Part shown: positions 24,936-32,302 of the stretch, one piece after another | Numbering within the stretch: the first letter of the stretch is position 1 | Layout: each line of letters begins with the position of its first letter | NCBI GenBank assembly: GCA_020634235.1 | Contig: JACKCB010000002.1 | Span: forward strand, 1,612,001-1,676,000 | DNA from: Ardenticatenaceae bacterium | GTDB lineage: Bacteria; Chloroflexota; Anaerolineae; Promineifilales; Promineifilaceae | DNA: 64,000 nt | Direction of reading: 5' to 3' | Made by a program: the position numbers and the translations under genes | Notes under the pieces: generated by a model | The model's input: the letters and a program-made list of their open reading frames with translations, nothing else | Database searches by the model: none | Told to the model about the DNA's origin: nothing

Positions 24936-27200
24936 ATGTTAGTCCGGTTTGCGCAACGTTGTGGCTGGCTGACCCCGGCCGGGTGGGGCCAATTGCTGCT
25001 TGTGTTGGTGGCTTATGGGCTGCTGGGGCTGGCTTATCTGTTGGCCACGCCACCGCTGGAGGCGTCGGACGAGTATAAGCATTACCCGCTGGTGCAGTAT
25101 GTGCAGACGATGGGGCGTTTGCCGGTGCTGAGTGCGGATGACCCCGGCCGGTGGCAGCAGGAGGCGGCCCAACCGCCGCTCTACTACTTGCTCATGGCCG
25201 GGCTAACGGCGGGCATGGACACCGGCGACCTGCCGGAGCTGCACCAGGTGAACAAGTATGCCTTCGTGGGCGACCCGAACCAGGTGGGCAATAAGAACTT
25301 GATTTTGCCCCGGCCGGGGGGCAATCCTTTTCCCTGGCAGGGCAGCGTGCTGGCCATCTACCTCATCCGGCTGGTGTCGCTGCTGCTGGGGGCGGGCAGC
25401 GTGCTGCTCACCGCCCGCCTGGGGGTGCTGCTGGCCGGCCAGCGGGTGGGGCTGCTGGCGGCCGCCTTCACCGCCTTTAACCCCATGTTTTTGTTCGTTC
25501 ATGCGGCTGTGAACAACGATTCGCTGGCCATTTTGCTGGGCAGCCTGGGGTTGTATCTGCTGGTCCGGTTGTGGCGCGATGCGCCGGAGCCGCGCGCTGG
25601 GTGGGCGCGCTATGCCGGTTTGGGGTTGGTGTTGGGGTTGGGGCTGCTGACCAAGCTGAGTTTGGGGGGGCTGCTGGGGTTGGCCGGGCTGGTGCTGGCC
25701 CTGCTGGCCTGGCAGCGGCGGGCGTGGCGCTTTCTGCTGGGGGGCGGGCTGCTGCTTCTGCTGCCGGCGCTAATCCTCCCGGCCGGGTGGCTGTGGCGTA
25801 ACTGGCAGCTCTACGGCGACTTCACCGGTTTGAATGTGTTCATTGCCGTGCAGGGCACGCGCAGCGCGCCTATCACCTGGAGCGATTGGGTGGGTGAGTT
25901 TGGCACCTTTTACCGCAGCTTTTGGGGATTGTTTGGTGGGGTGAACGTGGCCGCGCCGCAGTGGGTGTATGGGTTGGCCAATGGCCTGGCTGTGGTGGGC
26001 GCGGTTGGGTTGGGGGTGTGGCTGTGGCGGGAGCGCGGCCGGTGGCGGGCGGCTGTGCTGGCCAGTGGGTTGTGGCTGCTGTTGGCCTGGGCGCTGCTGC
26101 TGTTGGCGCTGCTGCTGCGTTGGAACCTGATCTCGCCGGCGTTCCAGGGGCGGCTGCTTTTTCCGGCGCTGGCGGCGCTGAATGTGCTGGGGGCGTTGGG
26201 TTGGCTGGCGTTGTGCCCGGCCGGGTGGCAGCGGCGGGTGGCTTACGGGCTGGCGGGGGGGGCGCTGCTGTTGGCGGCGTGGCTGCCCTGGGGAGTGATC
26301 CGCCCGGCGTATGCCCTGCCGCAGCCGCTGGCCGGGGTCCCGGCCGGGGCGGCATTTGGCCCAATCGACTTTTACGTGGCCGGCGAACCGGCACTGCAAC
26401 TGGTGGGGGTTGAACTGCTGCCTGACCAGCGGGTGGTGCCGGGTGGCCAACCGGTGGTGGTGACGCTGTATTGGCGGGCGGCCCGGCCGGTGGCAGCCGA
26501 TTATTTGAGCGCGGTGGGCCTGTTGGGGCGTGATTATGCGTGGGTGGGGCAGGTGAACCGTCACCCGGCCGGGGGGCAAATTCCGACCAGCCGTTGGCAG
26601 CCAGGGCAGGTGTGGCGGGATGAGTACCATGTTTTCCCGCGGGCCGGGGCGGCGGCGCCGACGCGCCTGCGCGTGCGGGCCAGCCTGTATGACCCGCAGG
26701 CCGGGGCGGATCTGCCGGCGGCGGGGGCGGATGGCGTGCCTATTGACTTGCTGCTGGTGGGGGAGGCGGTGCTGGCCAACCCGGCCGGGCCGCCGACGCC
26801 ATCCCAACCGCTGGCGGTGGCCCTGGCCGAGGGGATATCGCTGCTGGGTTATGATGCGCCGGCGCGTGCCCGGCCGGGGGATCGCCTTCCGGTGCTGCTG
26901 TACTGGCAGGCGGCAGGCATGCCGGCGCAAGATTACACGGTGTTTGTGCAGTTGTTGGACCCGGCCGGGGTGCAGGTGGCCGGGGCGGACGGCCCACCGG
27001 TGAATGGGGATTACCCCACCGGCTTGTGGCGGGCGGGGGATTGGGTGGATGATTTGCATTGGCTGGCGCTGCCGGAGGGGGTCCCGGCCGGGGGGTATAC
27101 CATCGCCGTGGGCCTGTACGATCCACAATCCGGCCGGCGCGTGCCGCGGCTGGACGGCCAGGGGGACGCCATCCAATGGCCGCTGCTGGTTGAACCCTGA
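24936..27200 (+). CDS. GT-C membrane glycosyltransferase with two C-terminal modules (4th of cluster)
   Basis: 754 residues from the ATG at 24936 (MLVRFAQR). The frame is open back to 24762, overlapping the previous gene, but that extension is made of simple repeats and lacks family character. Motifs: EASDEYKHYPLVQYV in the first loop, QEAAQPPLYYLLMAGL, FVHAAVNNDSLAILL, about ten membrane helices to ~residue 455. Two beta-rich modules follow, the last with TVFVQLLDPAG, ADGPPVNGDYPTGLW and LPEGVPAGGYTIAVGLYD. The same order of motifs in four adjacent genes argues for repeated duplication. The C-terminal module carries the palindrome CCCGGCCGGG several times. Confidence 0.85.
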   Translation: MLVRFAQRCGWLTPAGWGQLLLVLVAYGLLGLAYLLATPPLEASDEYKHYPLVQYVQTMGRLPVLSADDPGRWQQEAAQPPLYYLLMAGLTAGMDTGDLPELHQVNKYAFVGDPNQVGNKNLILPRPGGNPFPWQGSVLAIYLIRLVSLLLGAGSVLLTARLGVLLAGQRVGLLAAAFTAFNPMFLFVHAAVNNDSLAILLGSLGLYLLVRLWRDAPEPRAGWARYAGLGLVLGLGLLTKLSLGGLLGLAGLVLALLAWQRRAWRFLLGGGLLLLLPALILPAGWLWRNWQLYGDFTGLNVFIAVQGTRSAPITWSDWVGEFGTFYRSFWGLFGGVNVAAPQWVYGLANGLAVVGAVGLGVWLWRERGRWRAAVLASGLWLLLAWALLLLALLLRWNLISPAFQGRLLFPALAALNVLGALGWLALCPAGWQRRVAYGLAGGALLLAAWLPWGVIRPAYALPQPLAGVPAGAAFGPIDFYVAGEPALQLVGVELLPDQRVVPGGQPVVVTLYWRAARPVAADYLSAVGLLGRDYAWVGQVNRHPAGGQIPTSRWQPGQVWRDEYHVFPRAGAAAPTRLRVRASLYDPQAGADLPAAGADGVPIDLLLVGEAVLANPAGPPTPSQPLAVALAEGISLLGYDAPARARPGDRLPVLLYWQAAGMPAQDYTVFVQLLDPAGVQVAGADGPPVNGDYPTGLWRAGDWVDDLHWLALPEGVPAGGYTIAVGLYDPQSGRRVPRLDGQGDAIQWPLLVEP

Positions 27201-27391
27201 TTCGGCTGGCTTGCTGCGTAACAAAGAACGTTCCCTGGTGTTCTAATCTATAACGTGTCCGAGTGCCCTGCTGCAGGGTGTGTTGGTCGCTTTTTGAGGC
27301 CACGCTATTCTTCGGCAGAACATGGCGTGTAGGTTGTGCTGGCAGAGGGGCCGGCACCGCTGTTTGCCGGGGGAAGTGGGCCTGCGAAATC

Positions 27392-27421
27392 TTGACAATG
27401 AACTGGCAAATTGGCTATTAT
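27392..27421 (+). promoter_or_regulatory. Sigma-70-type promoter of spoVS
   Basis: TTGACA (27392-27397) and TATTAT (27416-27421), spaced 18 bp; the best -35/-10 pair found in the window. It gives a ~55-base leader. The remaining 27201-27391 holds nothing I can identify. Confidence 0.8.
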
Positions 27422-27481
27422 GCCAGTGAGGGTTGTCGTGTAATACACATCCAAGTGTTCCAACGCACGGGAGGCATCATC

Positions 27482-27751
27482 ATGAGCATTATCAAGGTAT
27501 CCGCCCGATCAAGGACTGCTTCGGTTGCCGGTGCGATTGCCGGGGTTATCCGTGAGGTAGGTCGCGCTGAGGTCCAGTCTATTGGAGCTGGGGCTGTTAA
27601 CCAGGCGCTGAAGGCCATTATTATTGCCTCTGGTTACCTGGCCGAAGAAGGTGTTTCTGTTGTCTGTGTCCCCTCCTTTGTGGAGGTGGCGATTGATGAG
27701 CAAGAGCGAACGGCGATTCGCATTGTGGTCGAGAAGCCGCAGCTAGCTTAA
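27482..27751 (+). CDS. spoVS: Stage V sporulation protein S (SpoVS)
   Basis: 89-residue small nucleic-acid-binding protein of the SpoVS family (Alba-like fold). It begins MSIIKVSARSRTASVAGAIA, continues VGRAEVQSIGAGAVNQALKA and IIIASGYLAEEG, and ends in an acidic strand (FVEVAIDEQERTAIRIVVE); these are the family hallmarks and length. GGGAGG stands 7 bp before the ATG at 27482; a longer open frame from 27263 lacks family similarity and overlaps the promoter. In Bacillus and Clostridium it affects spore formation and septum placement, but it is widespread in non-sporulating Chloroflexota and Thermus relatives, so sporulation should not be inferred. Monocistronic by context. Confidence 0.95.
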   Translation: MSIIKVSARSRTASVAGAIAGVIREVGRAEVQSIGAGAVNQALKAIIIASGYLAEEGVSVVCVPSFVEVAIDEQERTAIRIVVEKPQLA

Positions 27752-27990
27752 GCTGGCGAGTTGAATGACCGGGCGCTGTCTCTTAGTTGAATAATGGCCA
27801 TACCCTGGTGACTGGAAATGAATGGGATGTGCCGGAATCCGCTTTGGCGGAACCTGCGTTGGGGGACCAAGTCAACGGATAGGGTGACCACAAACAGCTT
27901 GCGATTGGTTTGAACCCACAGGTAGGGTATGTGCTGCTTGCTGCCGGGGGAGATAGCCCCGGCCGGGGTGTGGACAGCCGGGGAGAATTA

Positions 27991-28425
27991 ATGCTGATTC
28001 GTTTTATTCTCTATGGACTGGGGGGCTGGTGCGGTGAGGTGATTTTCACGGCGCTAACGGAGAGCCTGCCGCGGCGCGACTGGCGGCTGGTAGGCACGAC
28101 TTACTTGTGGATGTTTCCCGTATATGGGCTGCTTGCCCCGCTGTATGAGCCGGTGCATGAGTTGATTCGGGGGGTGTGGCTTCCCGGCCGGGTGCTTATC
28201 TGGTCCCTGGGCTTCACTGCCATTGAACTGCTGGCCGGCTGGCTGCTGGCGCGCTTCACCGGTCGCTGCCCCTGGGATTATGTGGCCGCCGGCAAGCGCT
28301 GGGCCATCAACCCCTACATTCGTTGGGATTTCTTCCCTGTGTGGGCTATTATTGGCCTGGCGCTGGAGCCAGTACACGACTTCCTGGTGGTCCTGACGCC
28401 GGCCATTCAAACTGCACTGCCATAG
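27991..28425 (+). CDS. Small integral membrane protein, ABC-transporter-type-IV/CmpB-like
   Basis: 144 residues with four predicted membrane helices. The start MLIRFILYGLGGWCGEVIFT at 27991 follows GGGGAG; an open frame upstream to 27910 adds a hydrophilic stretch without signal. WMFPVYGLLAPLYEPVHELI and the C-terminal YIRWDFFPVWAIIGLALEP resemble the putative ABC-transporter type IV membrane family (PF06541-like). The function of that family is not established. The preceding spacer (27752-27990) shows no clear promoter. The next gene starts 58 bp downstream. Confidence 0.7.
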   Translation: MLIRFILYGLGGWCGEVIFTALTESLPRRDWRLVGTTYLWMFPVYGLLAPLYEPVHELIRGVWLPGRVLIWSLGFTAIELLAGWLLARFTGRCPWDYVAAGKRWAINPYIRWDFFPVWAIIGLALEPVHDFLVVLTPAIQTALP

Positions 28426-28483
28426 CCCGTCAGCGAGCCAGTTCAATGACTTGGGGCTGGTTGATCGGCCGAGAGTGAACAAC

Positions 28484-29200
28484 ATGCTGCACCCATCCGA
28501 CTTCTTTGACCTTAGTGACCAGTTTGTCGCCGCCCTTTTTGCGGAGTGCGACTACGTCTGGCAGGCTGTGGGCCAGATTGCCCACCATGTGCGCCGGCTG
28601 ACACGCGAAAAGCAGACTATTCTGGGCGAAGTGATGCCCGGTGCCTACGTGAGCAGCCGGGCCATTTACCTGGGCGCCGGTGCGCGGATTGAGCCTGGTG
28701 CTTATGTGTATGGCCCGGCTTACATTGGCGCGGGCTGTGTGGTGCGCCACGGCGCGTTTGTGCGCGAGAATGTGATCATGTTTCCCGGCAGCGTGTTGGG
28801 GCACGCCAGCGAGGCCAAGAACAGCCTCTTTTTGCCCCGTGCCCATGCGCCCCATTTCAACTATGTGGGTGACAGCATCCTGGGACACCGGGCCAACCTG
28901 GGGGCGGGTACCAAACTCAGCAATCTGAGCATGGTCAGCGAGAAAGATCGGGGCACAGGGATGCGGCCCACGATTCAGTTGACCGTTGACGGACAAGACT
29001 ATGACACAGGCCTGGCCAAATTGGGCGCTGTGTTGGGGGATGATGCCCAAACGGGCTGTAATTCGGTACTTAACCCTGGCTGCCTGTTGGGGCCAAGCTG
29101 CCTGGTTTATGCCAATGTCAGTCTGCGCAAGGGTTATTACCCGCCGGCCACCATCATCAAGCTGCGCCAGACGCTGGAGCAGGCGGCCCGCCGGGTATAG
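28484..29200 (+). CDS. Left-handed beta-helix (hexapeptide) acyl/nucleotidyl transferase-like protein
   Basis: 238 residues; the ATG at 28484 (MLHPSDFFDL) is preferred over an in-frame ATG at 28451. The N-terminal helical part is followed by hexapeptide repeats: GAYVSSRAIYLGAGARIEPG, AYIGAGCVVRHGAFVREN and NVIMFPGSVLGHASEAKN. It lacks the N-terminal nucleotidyltransferase (GT-A) domain of GlmU, but the order VLGHASEAKNS, HFNYVGDSILG and NLGAGTKLSN matches the C-terminal beta-helix of GlmU-like and UDP-GlcNAc pyrophosphorylase-like proteins, where this is the acetyl-CoA site. It may be a stand-alone acetyltransferase. An M3 peptidase gene follows after 76 bp. Confidence 0.82.
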   Translation: MLHPSDFFDLSDQFVAALFAECDYVWQAVGQIAHHVRRLTREKQTILGEVMPGAYVSSRAIYLGAGARIEPGAYVYGPAYIGAGCVVRHGAFVRENVIMFPGSVLGHASEAKNSLFLPRAHAPHFNYVGDSILGHRANLGAGTKLSNLSMVSEKDRGTGMRPTIQLTVDGQDYDTGLAKLGAVLGDDAQTGCNSVLNPGCLLGPSCLVYANVSLRKGYYPPATIIKLRQTLEQAARRV

Positions 29201-29276
29201 TCCGCAAGGTTACGATGCCTGACCAATTAGGCGTTGATCCCACGAAAACCCCAAGAGCTTACAAATGGAGATATTG

Positions 29277-31049
29277 ATGACTGATTATGCCCAAGAAGCG
29301 TGGTCTTTAGACGAGTTGTTTGTTGGACTGGATGATCCGGCCATTGAGGTGGCCGTGGCCGAGGTGCAGGCCCAGGCCGGGGCTTTTGCCGGCTACCGGG
29401 CGCGGTTGGCGCCGGAGATGGCGCCGGCTGATTTTGTGGCCATCGTGGACGCTTATGAGGCGCTGGTGAACCAGGCCACCCGGCTGCAAGGGTATGGTAT
29501 GCTGCGCTATGCGGGTGATACGCAGGACCAGGTGGTGCAGGCGTTTATGGCGCGGGTGCAGCAGCTGCTGGCGCAGTTGGATAACCAGACGATGTTCTTT
29601 AAGCTGTGGTGGAAGGGGTTGGAAGACGCCCCGGCCGGGCGGCTGTTGAACGCGGCCGGGGAATATCGCTACTGGCTGGAAAGCCTGCGGCTGGAACGAC
29701 CCCACACCCTCTCTGAAGCCGAAGAGAAAATCATCAACCTGAAGGACGTTAATGGCGTGCGCGCCCTGACGACCCTGTACAGCTCCATCACCAATCGCTA
29801 CACGTTCAAGATGACCATTGATGGTGAAGAGAAAGAGCTGACCCGCGGTGAGCTGCAAGTTTACTTTCGTGATGGCAATCCGGAGCTGCGGGCGGCCGCC
29901 TATCAGGAACTGTACCGGGTTTATGCCCAGGATGTGCCCGTGCTGGGGCAAATCTACCAGTTCCTGGCCCGTGACTGGCACAGCGAAAACGTGGATCTGC
30001 GCCATTACGCCAGCCCCATTGCCGTGCGCAACCTGGCCAATGACATCCCCGACGCCGTGGTCGAGACGCTGCTCGACGTGAGCCGGGCCAATGCGCCTCT
30101 GTTCCAGCGTTACTTCCGGTTAAAGGCCCGCTGGTTGGGTGTGGAGCGCCTACGCCGCTACGATGTTTATGCCCCGGTGGTACAGACGGACAAACAGTAC
30201 AGTTACCACGAAGCCGTCCAACTGGTGTTAGATAGCTTCCGCGAGTTCGACAGCGGCGTGGCCGGCATGGCCCAGCGTGTCTTCGACGAGCATCATCTGG
30301 ATGGGGAAGTGCGCAAGGGCAAGATGAGCGGCGCTTTCTGTGCCACCATTTCGCCCAAACTGACGCCGTGGGTGCTGCAATCTTACCAGCAGCGGCCTGA
30401 TGATGTGGCTACCATGGCCCACGAATTAGGTCATGCGGTTCATTCTATGCTGGCCGCGCATCATAACGCTTTGAACCAGCGGCCATCCTTGCCGCTGGCC
30501 GAGACTGCTTCCACCTTTGGCGAGATGCTGTTGGTAGACCGTATCCTGGTTACCGACCCGGACCCGGGCTTGCAGCGGGACCTGCTCTTCCGGCAGATGG
30601 ATGATGCGTATGCGACGATCATGCGCCAGGCGTATTTTGCCCTTTTTGAGCGTGCGGCGCATGAACGTGTGATCCAGGGTGCGTCGGTGGATGATCTTTC
30701 TGCCTACTATCTGGAGACGCTGCAGGAGCAGTTTGGCGACTCGCTGGACCTGAGCGATGATTTCCGGCATGAATGGGTGGCCATCCCCCACATCTACAGC
30801 ACGCCTTTTTATGTGTATGCCTACGCCTTTGGCCAACTGCTGGTCCTGGCGCTGTACCAGCAGTATCGCCGGGAAGGGGCGGCCTTTAAGCCGCGCTACC
30901 TGGAGATTCTGGCGGCTGGCGGCTCGGATGCGCCGGCACGGGTGCTGGCGCGGGCGGGCATTGATATTAGCTCAGCCGCCTTCTGGCAGGGCGGCTTTGA
31001 CGTGATTGCCGATATGCTGGCCCAGTTGGAGGAAATCCCGGTTGCTTAG
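29277..31049 (+). CDS. pepF: Oligoendopeptidase F family metallopeptidase (M3)
   Basis: 590-residue zinc endopeptidase that degrades short peptides in the cytoplasm. The zinc site is HELGH at about residue 382 (MAHELGHAVHSML), with the downstream glutamate in ETASTFGEMLLVDRIL. The C-terminal IPHIYSTPFYVYAYAFGQL is the substrate-binding signature of the PepF clade. The N-terminal helices (LDELFVGLDDPAIEVAVAE) are also typical. The start at 29277 (MTDYAQEAW) is chosen; an ATG four codons earlier is possible. The gene is flanked by the beta-helix transferase and a convergent gene ending 12 bp away. No signal peptide. Confidence 0.95.
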   Translation: MTDYAQEAWSLDELFVGLDDPAIEVAVAEVQAQAGAFAGYRARLAPEMAPADFVAIVDAYEALVNQATRLQGYGMLRYAGDTQDQVVQAFMARVQQLLAQLDNQTMFFKLWWKGLEDAPAGRLLNAAGEYRYWLESLRLERPHTLSEAEEKIINLKDVNGVRALTTLYSSITNRYTFKMTIDGEEKELTRGELQVYFRDGNPELRAAAYQELYRVYAQDVPVLGQIYQFLARDWHSENVDLRHYASPIAVRNLANDIPDAVVETLLDVSRANAPLFQRYFRLKARWLGVERLRRYDVYAPVVQTDKQYSYHEAVQLVLDSFREFDSGVAGMAQRVFDEHHLDGEVRKGKMSGAFCATISPKLTPWVLQSYQQRPDDVATMAHELGHAVHSMLAAHHNALNQRPSLPLAETASTFGEMLLVDRILVTDPDPGLQRDLLFRQMDDAYATIMRQAYFALFERAAHERVIQGASVDDLSAYYLETLQEQFGDSLDLSDDFRHEWVAIPHIYSTPFYVYAYAFGQLLVLALYQQYRREGAAFKPRYLEILAAGGSDAPARVLARAGIDISSAAFWQGGFDVIADMLAQLEEIPVA

Positions 31050-31060
31050 GCGTGGCTTTG

Positions 31061-32209
31061 TTAGCGGCTGCCGCGTTTGCCGGCGGTGCGCAGGGCGGTC
31101 GAGGAGATGTCGTGGCGGAAGCCAGGCAGGGGTTGGAAGAGGTCGTTGAACCCGGCCGGGATATCTAAATCCCGCGTGGTGTGAAAGCGCTCATTACCCT
31201 GCACCCGGCCGGCAACCAGAAAGTGGCAGCCCTGGGCCCGGATGGTTGACAGGGCTGCCAGCATCTCGCTGTCACTGTGGCCGTAGTAGCGGTTGTGCAA
31301 AATGCGTTCGGCGGTGTCGTAACCGGTAACAAAGGTTGCCCCAGGGTACAGCCGGGCTTTTTCCACGAAGGTGGGGGCGTTGCTGACGAAGACGGGCCAC
31401 CGGCCGGCGAATTGGGCCACGCGTTCCAGCACCGCTTGCGGCGGCAGCGCGGGTTTGTCTACGTTGGTGGCGGCCAGTTCAAAGGCCACCGGCCGGGCCA
31501 GGTGGGCCTCGGCCGCGCCGGCCATGCCCAGGTGCCCATCATGCAGCGGGTTGAACGCGCCTGACAGCAGCACCTGCGGCTGCGTCTCTCGTCCGCAGGT
31601 TTGGCCATCAGCATATACGCCGAAGTAATCGATCTGGCGACGGTAAAGCTGGTGGGCCGCTTCCGACAGGTCAGACTGTGTGACCGTCAGGTTATCCCCC
31701 GCGCCCAGGGCCAGGTCCAGCGCGCCAGCCAGGCCATAGGCCTGGGCCAGGGCGTTTAGGATGAGCCGGCTAACCAGCCCCTCTTCCCCCTCGCGATCCC
31801 GCTGTCCTTTTTCCAGGTGCAGGGTGTAACTGACGACGCGCTCTGGCTGCCAGGTGGCGATGTGGGCGCGGTGTTCGCCCCGCTTGGGCCGGTCGGTAAC
31901 CACAGTGGCGGTGCAGGCCAGGCCAATAACCGCTTCCCCATCCTGGCAGAGGAGGCGGGCGCGGGTTAAAGCCCGGCCGGCCATCAGCCGGGCGGTTTCG
32001 GCATCGACATATTGGTTTGGCCGCTGCCCCAGGAAGTCGTCGAAGGCCTGCCAGTCGTAGGGGATGAGTGCTTCTAGCAGGGTGCGGCTGGCCCCGGCCA
32101 CGCCTAACAGCCAGGCCAGTGCCTGGGTGCCGGCTCCGGTGATGACCAGCACAACCCGGCCGGGGGTGTCGTGCAATGTTTGGACAAGCTGCTGAACGTC
32201 TGTTTCCAT
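31061..32209 (-). CDS. Fusion of CinA-C/PncC-like domain with NadD-like nucleotidylyltransferase
   Basis: 382 residues. The N-terminal ~170 resemble the CinA C-terminal domain (NMN amidohydrolase family): VVLVITGAGTQALAWLLG, GASRTLLEALIPYD and GLACTATVVTD. The C-terminal half is a nucleotidylyltransferase: SGAFNPLHDGHLGMA supplies the (T/H)xGH site, and HDISSTALR the ISSTxxR phosphate-binding motif. By family logic, one domain would convert nicotinamide mononucleotide to nicotinate mononucleotide and the other adenylate it, giving a two-step NAD salvage enzyme; this is inference. The ATG at 32209 starts the recognisable domain. Divergent from the next gene, with a 93-bp shared spacer. Confidence 0.83.
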   Translation of the reverse strand: METDVQQLVQTLHDTPGRVVLVITGAGTQALAWLLGVAGASRTLLEALIPYDWQAFDDFLGQRPNQYVDAETARLMAGRALTRARLLCQDGEAVIGLACTATVVTDRPKRGEHRAHIATWQPERVVSYTLHLEKGQRDREGEEGLVSRLILNALAQAYGLAGALDLALGAGDNLTVTQSDLSEAAHQLYRRQIDYFGVYADGQTCGRETQPQVLLSGAFNPLHDGHLGMAGAAEAHLARPVAFELAATNVDKPALPPQAVLERVAQFAGRWPVFVSNAPTFVEKARLYPGATFVTGYDTAERILHNRYYGHSDSEMLAALSTIRAQGCHFLVAGRVQGNERFHTTRDLDIPAGFNDLFQPLPGFRHDISSTALRTAGKRGSR

Positions 32210-32287
32210 GCGTCTATTGTAGCAGGGAATGCGTTTCGATGGGCAGCCCCGGCCGGGGTGGTATTGGCTGTCTGGCGGGGTCATGGT

Positions 32288-32293
32288 TACAAT
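32288..32293 (+). promoter_or_regulatory. Probable -10 element with very short leader
   Basis: TACAAT 10 bp before the ATG at 32303 would give a leader of only a few bases. No convincing -35 partner is seen. Confidence 0.4.
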
Positions 32294-32302
32294 AGCTACC
32301 TT

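Noticed and set aside
27482..27751. SpoVS as evidence of spore formation
   Set aside because: The family occurs widely in non-sporulating bacteria and no other sporulation gene is in the window.
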